Notes: a model not told the origin generated them from the sequence alone. A DNA stretch of 63,886 nt from Collinsella sp. AF02-46-1 (GCF_003465825.1 NZ_QSBV01000015.1:1-63886); one strand, 5' to 3'; shown: positions 34,758 to 44,721, counted from the first letter of the stretch. Translations and numbers: made by a program.

Positions 34758-37070
34758 CTACGCCGACGCGCTGTCGCGAGCCGCCTGGCATGTAGGAGTC
34801 TGACGCAGCGTAAGCGGCTTGTCCCCCGCCTCGGCTGACGTGGTCAGCGTATATGTGATCGTCGTCGTCTCGCCAGCATGCAGGTCAACGGTGCCCGAAT
34901 AGAAGGGGATTCCATGCCACGTAGCGGCGCCAAGACCAAACTGGGTGCCCTCGACGGTCAGATCAGTAATGTTGCCGCCCGTCGGGGCAAACAACGAGAC
35001 ATTCAGACGCTCGTCGTCGCGCGCGGCATCGGGCGCGCTCGCCGCGACGTAGTCGGGCAGCTTGCCGGCCTCCTCCTGCGTCATGATGTTCGTCAGGGTA
35101 ACGGCGATGCGATACGAGCATGTGCCGTCACCGTTCTTGATGCCCTGGCCAATCTGCGTATCGGCATTCAGGTACCAGTCGAGCTTGGAGAAGCTCAGGT
35201 TGTTAAAGTAGACACCAGCAACGGGATCTTCACTCGGGTCATCCGGATCGGGCAGCGAGGCGTCGATGTTCATCTCCTTGATAGCGTTCTGCTCGTCATC
35301 GTTTTTCATCCACGCGATCAGGCGGCCCTCTTCGGCACCGCGCTCAACGGCGCTGACAAGCTTCGTAACATCGACATCGCCGATACCGCCAAGGATCTTG
35401 TCGAAGGCAGCGCTGGCGACGGATGCAAAGATGCCGTCCGACTCCTCGACCGGATAGTTCCAGTACACATCGTGCATGAGGACCTTTGCGGCGTTGGTGC
35501 CGTCGACAACCGTTCCGTCGGGCAGCGACACGTTACCGACCAGGCCCAGCAGATACTGCAGGAACACCGGGTCGATGCCGACGACGCCATCAACGTCCTG
35601 CCCATATTGGGACTTCCACAGCGCGGCGACACGCTGCGAGTTGCGGGGCCAATCAGGCGAATAGGTATTGCCCGAGTTGTACAGGTTACTGTGGTTGCCG
35701 AACAGCGCCTCATCCTCTTCGTCGACACTCTCGACTGCCTCATCCTCACTGAGCCCAATGCGGGGAACAAACTCGCCAATCGACATCTGGCCGTCGGTGA
35801 CCGAAATCAAACCTTGCGAACCGCCAAAGCCGCCGCAGGCACGAATTTCGACGTTGTTCATGGCGTACACAAGGTAGTTACGCGTCTGGCCGTTGGCGCC
35901 GAGCATCTGGGGAAGGACGGGGGCGACCTTCTCCGCCGCGTCAACCGCGCCGTTGAGGGTGGCAAAGCCGTCCTTGGCCTTATCGACCAGCTCGGTCACC
36001 TGGGAAATATGAGTATCGCCAATGCCCTGGATCTTCTCGTTGGCGCTCTTGAACACCTTCGAGCTGCTGGAAAGCGAATCGGCGACCGCCTGCAGCGCGG
36101 ACACGTTAATCATGCCGTCCTGAAACAGCTTGCCGGGCGTGGCCTGCGAAAGGTTATCGGCCATGGGAACCAGCGCATTGTTCGAGACATCGGACAGGGC
36201 GTCGATCATGGTGCGGGCCGCATTGATGTCGCTGCCATACACCGGGATAAACGAAGCCGCCGTCCACAGCGGGCTCGAGGTCTCCGCCTTCATGCTGTCG
36301 CAGAGCTCATCGATCTTCTTCGCGTCGTCAGGCAGCGTCGAAAAATCGCCCGACGTGACCTTGTCCTTAAGGCCACCGACGATCTCGACAGCCTCCTTCG
36401 CTTCGCTCTTTACGGTCTTTGCCGAGTTAAGCAGCATAAAGCCGCTTGCGCCAAGCGCAACGAGAAGCACCGCGACTACAGCGGCAATAATGGCGCCAGT
36501 GTGACGCTTTTTGCGCTCGCCCTTGCGATGGCGATGACGGACCAGACCGTCAGAGGTCGAACTCGACGAAGCGTCGCTACCGTAGTTCAAGCCAAAATCG
36601 TAATAATCTTCCTTGGAACCCGAGCCCGCAAACTGGGCACCGCCATCATCCAGGCGGGCGAACGTGCCAGTCTCGGAGGCGCCGGTGTAAATCGTGCCAA
36701 GGTTACCCGTAAGCCCCGCGCCACCGGCAGGGGGAGTATTGTTAGCTGCCTTGCCGGCATTAACGTTGCCGGCGGTATTCGCGGCGTTGGCAGCACCTGC
36801 GTTGTTCGCAGGTATCGAAGGGGCCCCGCTCGGCTGCGACGTGGAGGTTGCACCGCCCGCAAAGACATTCCCTCTTGCACGGCCGGTCTTTTTTGCCTTT
36901 TGAGACTGCTCGTACAGAGCGGTAAACATCGCCGTCTCGCCCGGGGACACGCGCTTACCGGAACCGCCCTGCCCAGCGCCGCCCGGCGTGCCGGCCTTAC
37001 CAGCCCCGTTCGGACGCGGCGGAACTGCAGGACGGCCGCTATCGCTGCCCTTAAAGTGATTACCAGCCAT
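34758..37070 (-). CDS. DUF4012 domain membrane protein
   Basis: A 770-residue protein. The first 150 residues are glycine-, proline- and alanine-rich and presumably cytosolic, ending in basic HRHRKGERKKRH. One membrane helix follows (TGAIIAAVVAVLLVALGASGFMLL), and the rest is exterior. The DUF4012 core includes NNVEIRACGGFGGSQGLISVTDGQMS and DGVVGIDPVFLQYLLGLVG. Such proteins occur in actinobacterial envelope and polysaccharide loci; the biochemical role is unknown. The ATG at 37070 has GAGGAT 8 bases upstream. Confidence 0.88.
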   Translation of the reverse strand: MAGNHFKGSDSGRPAVPPRPNGAGKAGTPGGAGQGGSGKRVSPGETAMFTALYEQSQKAKKTGRARGNVFAGGATSTSQPSGAPSIPANNAGAANAANTAGNVNAGKAANNTPPAGGAGLTGNLGTIYTGASETGTFARLDDGGAQFAGSGSKEDYYDFGLNYGSDASSSSTSDGLVRHRHRKGERKKRHTGAIIAAVVAVLLVALGASGFMLLNSAKTVKSEAKEAVEIVGGLKDKVTSGDFSTLPDDAKKIDELCDSMKAETSSPLWTAASFIPVYGSDINAARTMIDALSDVSNNALVPMADNLSQATPGKLFQDGMINVSALQAVADSLSSSSKVFKSANEKIQGIGDTHISQVTELVDKAKDGFATLNGAVDAAEKVAPVLPQMLGANGQTRNYLVYAMNNVEIRACGGFGGSQGLISVTDGQMSIGEFVPRIGLSEDEAVESVDEEDEALFGNHSNLYNSGNTYSPDWPRNSQRVAALWKSQYGQDVDGVVGIDPVFLQYLLGLVGNVSLPDGTVVDGTNAAKVLMHDVYWNYPVEESDGIFASVASAAFDKILGGIGDVDVTKLVSAVERGAEEGRLIAWMKNDDEQNAIKEMNIDASLPDPDDPSEDPVAGVYFNNLSFSKLDWYLNADTQIGQGIKNGDGTCSYRIAVTLTNIMTQEEAGKLPDYVAASAPDAARDDERLNVSLFAPTGGNITDLTVEGTQFGLGAATWHGIPFYSGTVDLHAGETTTITYTLTTSAEAGDKPLTLRQTPTCQAARDSASA

Positions 37071-37213
37071 AAAGAAATCCTCGCAATTGAGTCGCAATGA
37101 AAAAGTCCATAACGTTGCTAGTTTATGGCATTTTGAGCATCGACAGCTAAACTCCAGACACGGACATCAATTGGCGAAAATGTGGCACAACGCCTTTTCC
37201 GTCTTGGCGCCAG

Positions 37214-38236
37214 CTACACCGTCAAAAACACCATCGCGATAATCATGGCAAAGCCCGCCAGGTCGGTGGGCAAAAACACCGTTCCCAGCATAAGGGCGCT
37301 GGTGATGGTGGCCGAAACCGGCTCCATGGTTCCAAGGAGGCTCGCGCGCACCGAGCCAATCTCCTTAACGCCCTGCATGTAGAACATATAGGCGAAGAAC
37401 GACCCCACCACAATAAATATCGCGAGCGCGCCGACACCCGAGGGGCCGAGCGCCGGCATATGCGCCCACGGCTGGGTAAAGATACTCATCACGATTCCCG
37501 CCGAAAGCATGGCCGAGCCCGTGACGACCGGGCTACCGTATTTGTTGAGGATTCCGGCAGGGATGATTGCTATGCAGGCACCGCCCACTGCGCACAAAAG
37601 GCCCGAGAGCAGGCCCATCGGCGAGATGTTGAGCGTACTGGGGTCGCCGCCCGTGGCGATCAAAAACGTTCCGCCCAATGCGAGCAAAATGCCAAGAGCC
37701 TCGCGCGTGCGCGGCAGTCGATGCGCGGTGACGCAGGCATACCCCATGACGACCACCAGCTGCAGGCACTGGAAGACGGTCGCGGTGCCCGCGTTGGTCA
37801 GGCGCACGGCTGACAGATAGCAAAGCTGGTTGAACAGCAGGCCAAAGATCGTAAACAGAATAAGCTGCTTGCGATCGGCGGGGGTAGTCCACAGCTCGAT
37901 CAAGCGGTCGCGGTCTTTTCTGAGCACAACGAACATAAAGAGCAGGCCAGCGATAACTTGGCGCACGCTCATCAGCCAAAACGTCTCGATATGGCACACG
38001 TCAAAGAGGTAGCTGGCGCTGGTGCCAGAAAAACCCCAAAACGTACCGCCGGCAAACGCGGCGAGCGTACCCAGGGCCATCTTGCGCGCCTGGGCGTCGT
38101 TGAGGCGGTCGCGCCATGCGCGGCGGGTGCTGCGGCTCAGCTCGTCAGTCCCCTCGGGCACGATAAAATCAGACGCCGCCGTCATCGGTACCGAAGCCCT
38201 TTCACGTGCACACTGCGCCGAGCGCTTCTGTTCCAT
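37214..38236 (-). CDS. EamA family (DMT superfamily) transporter
   Basis: A 340-residue protein with about ten hydrophobic helices arranged as two EamA repeats. The first begins GTLAAFAGGTFWGFSGTSASYLF and the second PMGLLSGLLCAVGGACIAIIPAGI, with EPVSATITSALMLGTVFLP near the end. An unusual hydrophilic N-terminal tail of about 50 residues precedes. GGGGGAG lies before the ATG. It is probably a metabolite or amino-acid exporter of unknown substrate. It is a single gene. Confidence 0.9.
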   Translation of the reverse strand: MEQKRSAQCARERASVPMTAASDFIVPEGTDELSRSTRRAWRDRLNDAQARKMALGTLAAFAGGTFWGFSGTSASYLFDVCHIETFWLMSVRQVIAGLLFMFVVLRKDRDRLIELWTTPADRKQLILFTIFGLLFNQLCYLSAVRLTNAGTATVFQCLQLVVVMGYACVTAHRLPRTREALGILLALGGTFLIATGGDPSTLNISPMGLLSGLLCAVGGACIAIIPAGILNKYGSPVVTGSAMLSAGIVMSIFTQPWAHMPALGPSGVGALAIFIVVGSFFAYMFYMQGVKEIGSVRASLLGTMEPVSATITSALMLGTVFLPTDLAGFAMIIAMVFLTV

Positions 38237-38361
38237 CCCACTCCCCCGAAATCAATTGGCAATAAAGCGTCCAAACTGTAGCACGAATATTGGTATGAAA
38301 TAGCAGATGATGCGGAGCATCTGCGAGCGTCCAAATTGCAGGGACGAAAGGCACCGATGAG

Positions 38362-39072
38362 CTATGCCGAGCGGTTGGAATCGCCTGGGGCGCCGGGATC
38401 GGCTTCCGCACTTTCATCGGTATGGCCACCGTCGGCATCGCCCTCGTCACCGGCGTCGCCCTGCTCCTCCTGCTCGCGACGGCGCTTTTCGCGAATCTGC
38501 TCAACGGCGGCTCGCAAGGCGGCCTCGTCCTCGGCGCGTGCCACCTCTTGCGTTGTCTTGACCATATGGCGAATCTCGAGCACCAGCAGCACGATCAGCG
38601 GCACCACGATAAGCGGAAAGAACAGCAGCGGATTGGTGAGCAACGAGACCACCACGCCCAGCCCCGCCGAGACAAAGACCACGCGCCCCACCACGTCGGC
38701 GGCGGGCACGGGCGCAGCATCCTCGACCGGATTGGCATCGCCCTTGGTGCGGTAGATCGGGGCGCCGTCGGCGGCGGCCTCCACGGCAACGATGCGGTGC
38801 GTGTTGAGCGAACCCTCCAGCGCGTCATCGGACGAATGGAAGGTGATGATGTCGCCCACCTGATAGGCCTGACCGTCGCCGGTATCAACGACGATAAACG
38901 AGTGCACGGGAATCGCCGGCTCCATCGAACCGGTCAGCGTGCGCATAAAGCCATAGCCCATGATGGTGGGGATCTCGCCGGCGGGCGTGAACACCGTGCG
39001 CAGCAACACCACAAAGGCGACCAGGATCACCACGGTCGCCAGCACGTTGATCACGCGGAGCACGTGCTTCAT
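38362..39072 (-). CDS. SipW-type signal peptidase I, last gene of the surface operon
   Basis: A 236-residue membrane serine protease of the ER/archaeal (SipW) type. Helix 1 covers about residues 8-26. The catalytic serine is S49 in LTGSMEPAI and the partner is H92 in LNTHRIVAVE, where eubacterial LepB has lysine. GDIITFHSSDD, KGDANPVED and DVVGRVVF are further boxes. A second helix (PLLFFPLIVVPLIVLLVL) precedes a charged cytosolic tail rich in D, E and G. The ATG overlaps the upstream stop as TGATG; a GTG one codon earlier is possible. It probably cleaves the TasA-like proteins. Confidence 0.92.
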   Translation of the reverse strand: MKHVLRVINVLATVVILVAFVVLLRTVFTPAGEIPTIMGYGFMRTLTGSMEPAIPVHSFIVVDTGDGQAYQVGDIITFHSSDDALEGSLNTHRIVAVEAAADGAPIYRTKGDANPVEDAAPVPAADVVGRVVFVSAGLGVVVSLLTNPLLFFPLIVVPLIVLLVLEIRHMVKTTQEVARAEDEAALRAAVEQIREKRRREQEEQGDAGDEGDADGGHTDESAEADPGAPGDSNRSA

Positions 39073-41318
39073 CACTTGTCGTCGTCCTTTGCGGAAGTCT
39101 CGGGGTCGGCAGCGACCTCGCCCTCGGTGGCATCCGCCGCAGAAGCGCCATCCTCGTCAGGCGCGGCGACCACGCCCTCGCCAGCCTCGCCGCGCAAGCG
39201 GGCCAGCAGATAGCGCGACAGGCTGTTGCCCTCGGCACGGCGCTCGGCGCGGGCGCGATCGCGCTCGGCCTGTTCCAGCTCGTGCGCCAACGAGGCCAAG
39301 CGCTGCTGCATCTCCGCGCGGGCGGCCTCGAGCTCGCGCTCGTGCGCGGCCTTTGCGGCGACGACTTCCTGCTCGATGCGCTCCCCTGCCGCACGCTCGG
39401 CTGCGGCGATACGCTCGTCGGCGTCGGCACGGGCGTCCTCGGCGGCACGCGTCGCGGCATCGCGCTCGGCAGCGGCGGCGGCGACCTTCTCGCCGGCATC
39501 CACCGCGGCCTGCTCCACGGCAGAATCGGCGGCCGCGTAGGCGGCATCGATCGCGGCATCGGCAGCCTGCTGAGCGGCGGAAACCTTCTCCTCGGCCGCA
39601 GCAACGGTGTCGGCAAGCGCCTGCTCCGCTGCTGCCGCGGCGGCGTCCGCCGCCTCCTGCGCGGCACGGGCATCGCGCTCGGCCGTCAGCTGCACTTCCT
39701 CAATCTGCAGCTGAGCGGCGTCCAGCTTGGCATGCAGCTCGGCAACCTCCTTGGCGCACACCTCGCGCACGCCGGCAAGCTCGGCCGCGGCGGCATCCTT
39801 GGCAGCTTGCAGCTCGGCGGCATCGGCTTCCGTCTTGGCAGCCAGGGCCGCAGCAGCGTCGCTCTTGACCTGTGCGACCTGCTCGGCGGCTGCCTGCTCG
39901 GCGGCGGCAACCTTGGCATCGGCATCGGCACGGGCAGCCGCAACCTCGGCATCGGCCTCGGCGCGCATCTGCTCAAGCTGGGCAGCTGCGGTCGAGCGCG
40001 CCTCAGCGGCAGCATCCTCGGCGGCTTTCTTGCCGGTCTCGACATCCTCCAGCGAGCCGCGCAGCTCCTCGGCATCCGCCTCGGCAATCTGCGCGCGCTG
40101 CGTCAACGCCAGCTCACGCGTCTTGGCCTCGTCCAGCTCGTCGGCCAGGTCATCGCGCTCATCGGTCAGCGCATGCGCCTGCACCTTCCAGGACGTAAGC
40201 TGCCCCTGTAGCTCCTCAATCTGCTCGCTGGCCTCGGCCAGTGCCTGCTCGGCATCGAGCTGAGCCTGCGTGACCTCCTCCACAAACACGCGCCGGACCT
40301 CAACGTCGGGCAGGTCGGGGCTATCGACCTGCACCTCCTTGATCTCCTTGATGAACTTGGGCGCCACCGGCGCGTGTTGTACGCTCTCGAGCTCCTGCAG
40401 GTTGCGCTCGTCATCAGTCAGGCTCTTAAAGACGGCGTAGTTATTGATGAGGTTGGTGTACATCTGCACCATGTACTCGTCATCGAACGCCAGCGCCTGC
40501 TGCTGCACGTCGATGTTGTATCCCACCTTGTCATAGCGCTCCATAAACTGCCACAGCTGGTAGCACTTGCGGTAGTTGGGGTCCTTCATGATGAGGTTGG
40601 TGCGCTGTATGGGGCTGCGAACCGCACTGCAGCCGTTCATGATCTGGCAGAACGACGCGCCGCGCAGCGCCATGACCAGGCGGCGCACGCGGTCGATGCG
40701 CATAAAGACGTCCATGTTGTCGGCGTCGTTCTCGGCAAAGCTCTGGCGGTTTTTGACCGTCATCTCGACGTTGTACTCGATCTCTTCGTACGCGTCGTCG
40801 ATCTTGCTGTGCATCTTAAAGCGGTTGCGAATCTCGTTGCCCGTCGACCAAAAGATCACGTCGGTGCGCTTGTCTACAAACGTCAGCAGGCGCTGAATCA
40901 GGTGGTAGATAAAGCGGTTCTCGTACAGGTCGTACGTCTCGACGGTATTGACGTTGAGGATGCGCGTAGGGTGAACGCCGCCGTCCTCACTCGGCGCCAA
41001 AAACTGCGTGTTCTGGCTCAGATGACGGACGCTGTCGGCGCTGATCTTTTTAGCGAGCGAGACCGGCACCACCTCTTCCTCGGTGGTGATAAAGCGGCGC
41101 GGCTTTTCGATAATGGTGTTGATGGCGTCGAGTGAGTCCTCGATCATGCTGATCCATTCCTCGTCCACCACCTTGACGAGCTCCTCGCGCTGCTGCTCGA
41201 TCGTGGTGCCCGAGGCCTGCGCCATCTCAAACAGATAGCGAAAGTAGCGGCTGTCCTCCTGGATGGGCTCCATCTGCTCGGAGAAGCTGGTATAGAGGTC
41301 CTGAATGGTCTCGGACAT
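39072..41318 (-). CDS. DUF2357 (McrC N-domain-like) protein with a giant alanine-rich coiled coil
   Basis: A 748-residue protein. Residues 1-300 are alpha/beta and include VETYDLYENRFIYHLIQRLL (127-146), the pattern I associate with the DUF2357 domain of McrC-like proteins. From about 355 to 700 runs an almost unbroken, highly charged alanine-rich coiled coil full of EADAE and AAAEQA-type heptads. No PD-(D/E)xK nuclease domain, membrane helix or signal peptide is seen. It follows the McrB-like AAA gene by 69 bp and overlaps the next signal peptidase gene. I infer it is the cytosolic partner or adaptor of that ATPase. Confidence 0.8.
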   Translation of the reverse strand: MSETIQDLYTSFSEQMEPIQEDSRYFRYLFEMAQASGTTIEQQREELVKVVDEEWISMIEDSLDAINTIIEKPRRFITTEEEVVPVSLAKKISADSVRHLSQNTQFLAPSEDGGVHPTRILNVNTVETYDLYENRFIYHLIQRLLTFVDKRTDVIFWSTGNEIRNRFKMHSKIDDAYEEIEYNVEMTVKNRQSFAENDADNMDVFMRIDRVRRLVMALRGASFCQIMNGCSAVRSPIQRTNLIMKDPNYRKCYQLWQFMERYDKVGYNIDVQQQALAFDDEYMVQMYTNLINNYAVFKSLTDDERNLQELESVQHAPVAPKFIKEIKEVQVDSPDLPDVEVRRVFVEEVTQAQLDAEQALAEASEQIEELQGQLTSWKVQAHALTDERDDLADELDEAKTRELALTQRAQIAEADAEELRGSLEDVETGKKAAEDAAAEARSTAAAQLEQMRAEADAEVAAARADADAKVAAAEQAAAEQVAQVKSDAAAALAAKTEADAAELQAAKDAAAAELAGVREVCAKEVAELHAKLDAAQLQIEEVQLTAERDARAAQEAADAAAAAAEQALADTVAAAEEKVSAAQQAADAAIDAAYAAADSAVEQAAVDAGEKVAAAAAERDAATRAAEDARADADERIAAAERAAGERIEQEVVAAKAAHERELEAARAEMQQRLASLAHELEQAERDRARAERRAEGNSLSRYLLARLRGEAGEGVVAAPDEDGASAADATEGEVAADPETSAKDDDK

Positions 41319-41387
41319 GGGTTACTCCATAGATTGGATCGATCGGAAAGGGACGGGGCGACATCACATCGCCCCGCGCTTACGGCA

Positions 41388-43088
41388 TTAGTAGAAGTTC
41401 TGGATCCGCTGCAGATACATGACGGAATCGGGCAGGCCGCCCTCGCCAAAGGTCTTCTCGATGTACTCGATCAGGCCCTTCATCTCGTCGCGCACAAAGC
41501 TCACGTTCATGGACTCAAACTTCTTGAGCACCTTGCGGGCGATGATGTAGTCCATGCCACCCAGCTCGGTGCCGCCGCACGCCACGTACACGGGGATAAA
41601 GTCGTACATCTGCTTGATGATACGGTTACCAAAGGCCAGCTTAAAGCGGGTCTGCAGGTACTGGTCCAGCTTGTGCATCTTCTGGAGCAGCTCCTCGTCG
41701 ATCACGTACTCGACCTTGGCCTTCTGGAACAGATACTGCAGATGCTCGGCCGTCACGTGCACGCGCTCGTGCGGCTCGCACTCAAACGCATCGGCGCGCT
41801 CGTTGAGCTCGATGGGAATCGCGCGGTCGTACACCTTGTCCGTGATGGTAAAGGTGGAGTCGTCGTTGTTGGCCGTGCCGATAAACCACAGGCTGTCGGG
41901 AATGGTGAGCTTGCCGTCGTGCAGGCCCTTGGGGTCGGCGGCCCACTGGGTAGGCACCAGATCGAGCACCCACTCGTCGTGGCTGGGCATCTCGAGCACC
42001 GACAGGATCTCGGCAAAGTAGTACTCCACTCGGGCGAGGTTCATCTCATCGAGCACGATCATGGACGGGTCCTGGCGAAGGCCCGCCTCGTACACGGCGC
42101 GGAGGAACTCGGTCTCGTTAAAGCGCTTGGAAAACTCGTTAAAGTAGCCCAGTACCTCGGTGCGATCGCGAAAACTCGGCTGCACCGACACGATGGTCGC
42201 GGGGTTATCCAGATAGCGGCTAAAGCTGTAGGGCAGCGAGGTCTTACCAGTACCCGAGATGCCCTCCAGGATCAGCAGCTTGGAGGCGGCCATGCCGGCC
42301 ACAAAGCGGCGGATGACCTCAGGCGTGTAGTAGAGATTCATCTGGCTGCAGGCGAACGCGCGGAAGCTGTCGACAAAGTCCTCCAGCGAGATGGCATCGT
42401 CGTAGGCCGGCGATTCCCAGTCGCGGTACTTAAGGTCCACAAGGGACAGCTTGGGGAAGCGGTTGGCCTGGGCGATCTCTTTTTCCTCGGCAAGGGTCTT
42501 GGCCTCGACGGTGGCCTTGGCCATGGCGGCCGCGGCGTCCTTGACGCCCTCGCCATCGAGCGCGAGCGACGCGTTGCCCGACATGACGGCCGTCACCGCA
42601 GCGCCCTCGCCAGCAGCCGCACCGGCGCCCGCAGCGGCGCCCACCACGTTGCCCACCGTGGGCAGGTGGTCGTCGGCCAGGGCCGAGGCACCCACGTACG
42701 GAATCTGCTTGGTGCCGCCCATGGCGTTGACCTTGAGCGCCAGCAGCTTGTTCTTCTCGTCCATCAGGTCGAGCACCTGCTTGTTCAGGCGACCGATCTC
42801 GCGATAGAGCGCCTTGTTGGACGTGTCGTCGCGATGCAGGCGGCGGTTGATACGGTAACGGTGAACCAGGATGGCCACGATCAGCACGGGGACCGCAATG
42901 AGCATGGCAAACAGAATGACCGCACCGATCTTGCCCACCAGGTCAAACGTGGTGAAGTAGGTCATAAAGATGTTGAAGTACTCAACCCAGCCAAACACCA
43001 GCAGGTTAAGGATAGAGCTCACGACGGCAACGACGTTGTAGACGACCTTTGCCAGCAGCTCCCAGGCAAATCCCAGAAACTCACTCAC
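41388..43088 (-). CDS. Membrane-anchored McrB-like AAA+ ATPase
   Basis: A 566-residue protein. Two N-terminal membrane helices (about 14-36 and 54-76), a short coiled coil (90-120), a low-complexity linker (to about 215) and a C-terminal AAA+ domain. Walker A is GISGTGKTS (276-284), Walker B MIVLDEMN (343-350), and the McrB-like sensor is FIGTANNDDSTFTITDKVYDRA (from 402). FRDRTEVLGYFN fits the MoxR/McrB clade. The GTG start at 43088 overlaps the signal peptidase gene by 8 bp with AGGAGGG upstream. McrB normally is cytosolic and drives McrC; here the motor is tethered to the membrane. Confidence 0.88.
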   Translation of the reverse strand: MSEFLGFAWELLAKVVYNVVAVVSSILNLLVFGWVEYFNIFMTYFTTFDLVGKIGAVILFAMLIAVPVLIVAILVHRYRINRRLHRDDTSNKALYREIGRLNKQVLDLMDEKNKLLALKVNAMGGTKQIPYVGASALADDHLPTVGNVVGAAAGAGAAAGEGAAVTAVMSGNASLALDGEGVKDAAAAMAKATVEAKTLAEEKEIAQANRFPKLSLVDLKYRDWESPAYDDAISLEDFVDSFRAFACSQMNLYYTPEVIRRFVAGMAASKLLILEGISGTGKTSLPYSFSRYLDNPATIVSVQPSFRDRTEVLGYFNEFSKRFNETEFLRAVYEAGLRQDPSMIVLDEMNLARVEYYFAEILSVLEMPSHDEWVLDLVPTQWAADPKGLHDGKLTIPDSLWFIGTANNDDSTFTITDKVYDRAIPIELNERADAFECEPHERVHVTAEHLQYLFQKAKVEYVIDEELLQKMHKLDQYLQTRFKLAFGNRIIKQMYDFIPVYVACGGTELGGMDYIIARKVLKKFESMNVSFVRDEMKGLIEYIEKTFGEGGLPDSVMYLQRIQNFY

Positions 43089-43827
43089 CGTCGGTACCCT
43101 CCTGCTTGGTCGCGTTCATCGCCGCCTCGGCCTCGGCCTTTAAACGACGAGCTTCCTCGAGCTTGGCCTCGGCCTGGGCAAGCTGCTCGGCGGCGTTATC
43201 GGCCGTGACGGTAGTGTCACCCTTGCCCTCGGCGTCCACGATGGCAGCCGCGGCGGCCAGGCGGTCCTCCTCGGCCATAGCGCGCTTGAGGTTCATGCCC
43301 ACCACGATGAGGTGATACACCTGGTAGATAAAGAACAGCAGCATGGGCAGCACGATCACCACGAGGAAGCCCATGGAGCTGGACAGGAAGTCCATGACCT
43401 TGCCCATCTGCGGCAACGCAAACACGTACTTGCCCACGATGTCGCCGTCGCTGATGATGTGCGTATCGGCCACGTCGTTGTTATCGCCCTTGGTGGTAAA
43501 GCTGCGCATGCCGTTGACCTCGTCGATGGCGGCGATGCGGTGCGTGTTGAGCGCGTACTCGTTGTCGATGATGGTATGGAACGTCACGATGTCGCCCACC
43601 TCGAGCTTGGAGGTGTCGCACTTTTTGATGACGATGAGGTCGCCCTTGTTAAACGTGGGAGCCATGGAGTCGGACTGCACGGCGAGCGGGGTGAAGCCGG
43701 CGATGTCAGAGACGCTGCCGTCCTCGCGCGTGGCGAGCGTGGTAAACGCATACAGGGCCGCCACCAGGATGATGATCCACATGACGACGCTCAGCGCGAT
43801 GGATGCGACTTTTTTAACAGATTGCAT
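43081..43827 (-). CDS. SipW-type signal peptidase I
   Basis: A 248-residue paralogue of the peptidase at 38362. Helix 1 spans about residues 10-30. Catalytic S54 lies in VQSDSMAPTF and H96 in LNTHRIAAID. GDIVTFHTIIDNE and KGDNNDVADTHII are the other boxes. A second helix (GFLVVIVLPMLLFFIYQVYHL) is followed by a cytosolic tail with a short coiled coil. AAGGGA precedes the ATG. It lies directly after the four TasA-like genes, its likely substrates, and before the AAA+ gene with overlap. Confidence 0.93.
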   Translation of the reverse strand: MQSVKKVASIALSVVMWIIILVAALYAFTTLATREDGSVSDIAGFTPLAVQSDSMAPTFNKGDLIVIKKCDTSKLEVGDIVTFHTIIDNEYALNTHRIAAIDEVNGMRSFTTKGDNNDVADTHIISDGDIVGKYVFALPQMGKVMDFLSSSMGFLVVIVLPMLLFFIYQVYHLIVVGMNLKRAMAEEDRLAAAAAIVDAEGKGDTTVTADNAAEQLAQAEAKLEEARRLKAEAEAAMNATKQEGTDGE

Positions 43828-43887
43828 GATGTCCCTTACTACCGTGTCTGTCTAGGTCGTGCGCGGCCCGGTGGCCGCCGTGCATAT

Positions 43888-44721
43888 CTACTGTTCCTCG
43901 ATGCCCTCGAAGCGCATCGATACCGAATAGTTAGCTCCCTTTAGCATATTAGTGCAATTTGGGTCCGTTCCCTCGAGCCATATGCGAACGGTTACCGGCT
44001 TGTCCGTTTCTGTTATCAGGTCGAACATGTCGCTGGCCGCGGTGGCAGCACCCGAGTCGAGCCCAAAGACGGTGGCCGAGCCAGATGAACCGCCGCCCCC
44101 GTTAGGGTTGTAGACCCAGGTGTGGCCGTCGGCGGTAAAGCTCATGCGCATGGCGCTGGCCATGCCCTGCGTGTCGGAGCTAAACCGCGTGCCGGACACA
44201 CTACCGTCACCATCCTGCCCGGTCAGGCGCACGCGCAGGTCCGTACTGCTCATAAAGTGCAGCGTGAACTCCAGGTAGGCGCCGGTGGCGGGATCGGCGG
44301 TGGAGCCGTCCTCAAAGGTAAAGGTCTGGTAATCGCTCGTGGTGACGGGCTTGAGCTTGGACGCATCGATGTCCACGCCCTTTTCGCTGGCGATACGTGC
44401 CGAGATCCGGTCAAAGCCCAGACTGTGCACGTATTCGTCGAAGGTAGCGTGCTCGTCCAGGTCAAAGCGCAGCGAGCCGTCGGCGTTGGCGTCGATCATG
44501 AGCATGCGGGTCTTGGCACTATCGGCGATTGAGAACCAGGCGAACGTTGCCATGGCTATCGCCACCAGCGCAAACAGCACCAGCACCACGGTGGTGGTGA
44601 GCTTGCGGCGCAGGTCGGTATCGGCGGGGGCGGGGGCGCTGGCGGGCCGGGGTGCGCCGACGGTGGCTGAGCGGCGGTCGCCGGTGGTCGGTCGGCGATC
44701 GTCTGGCGTAACACGTGCCAT
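43888..44721 (-). CDS. SipW-dependent TasA-like secreted protein (4th in operon)
   Basis: A 277-residue protein. A long cytosolic, proline- and arginine-rich N-terminus (about 37 residues) precedes the helix TTTVVLVLFALVAIAMATFAWFSI, whose end A-T-F-A-W-F resembles SipW-processed leaders. The exterior part is beta-strand rich with a glycine-serine stretch (GGGGSSGS). Near the C-terminus is the family signature VRIWLEGTDPNCTN. It begins within the TAATG overlap with the upstream gene and is followed after 60 bp by the signal peptidase gene. Fibre subunit or minor component is inferred. Confidence 0.8.
   Translation of the reverse strand: MARVTPDDRRPTTGDRRSATVGAPRPASAPAPADTDLRRKLTTTVVLVLFALVAIAMATFAWFSIADSAKTRMLMIDANADGSLRFDLDEHATFDEYVHSLGFDRISARIASEKGVDIDASKLKPVTTSDYQTFTFEDGSTADPATGAYLEFTLHFMSSTDLRVRLTGQDGDGSVSGTRFSSDTQGMASAMRMSFTADGHTWVYNPNGGGGSSGSATVFGLDSGAATAASDMFDLITETDKPVTVRIWLEGTDPNCTNMLKGANYSVSMRFEGIEEQ

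Noticed and set aside
34878..37100. 740-codon plus-strand open frame
   Set aside because: Antisense shadow of the DUF4012 gene, typical of high-GC third-position bias.
39250..40200. Repetitive DNA that might suggest a CRISPR array or tandem repeats
   Set aside because: The repetition is codon-level (alanine, glutamate and aspartate heptads of the coiled coil), with no constant repeat and spacer lengths.
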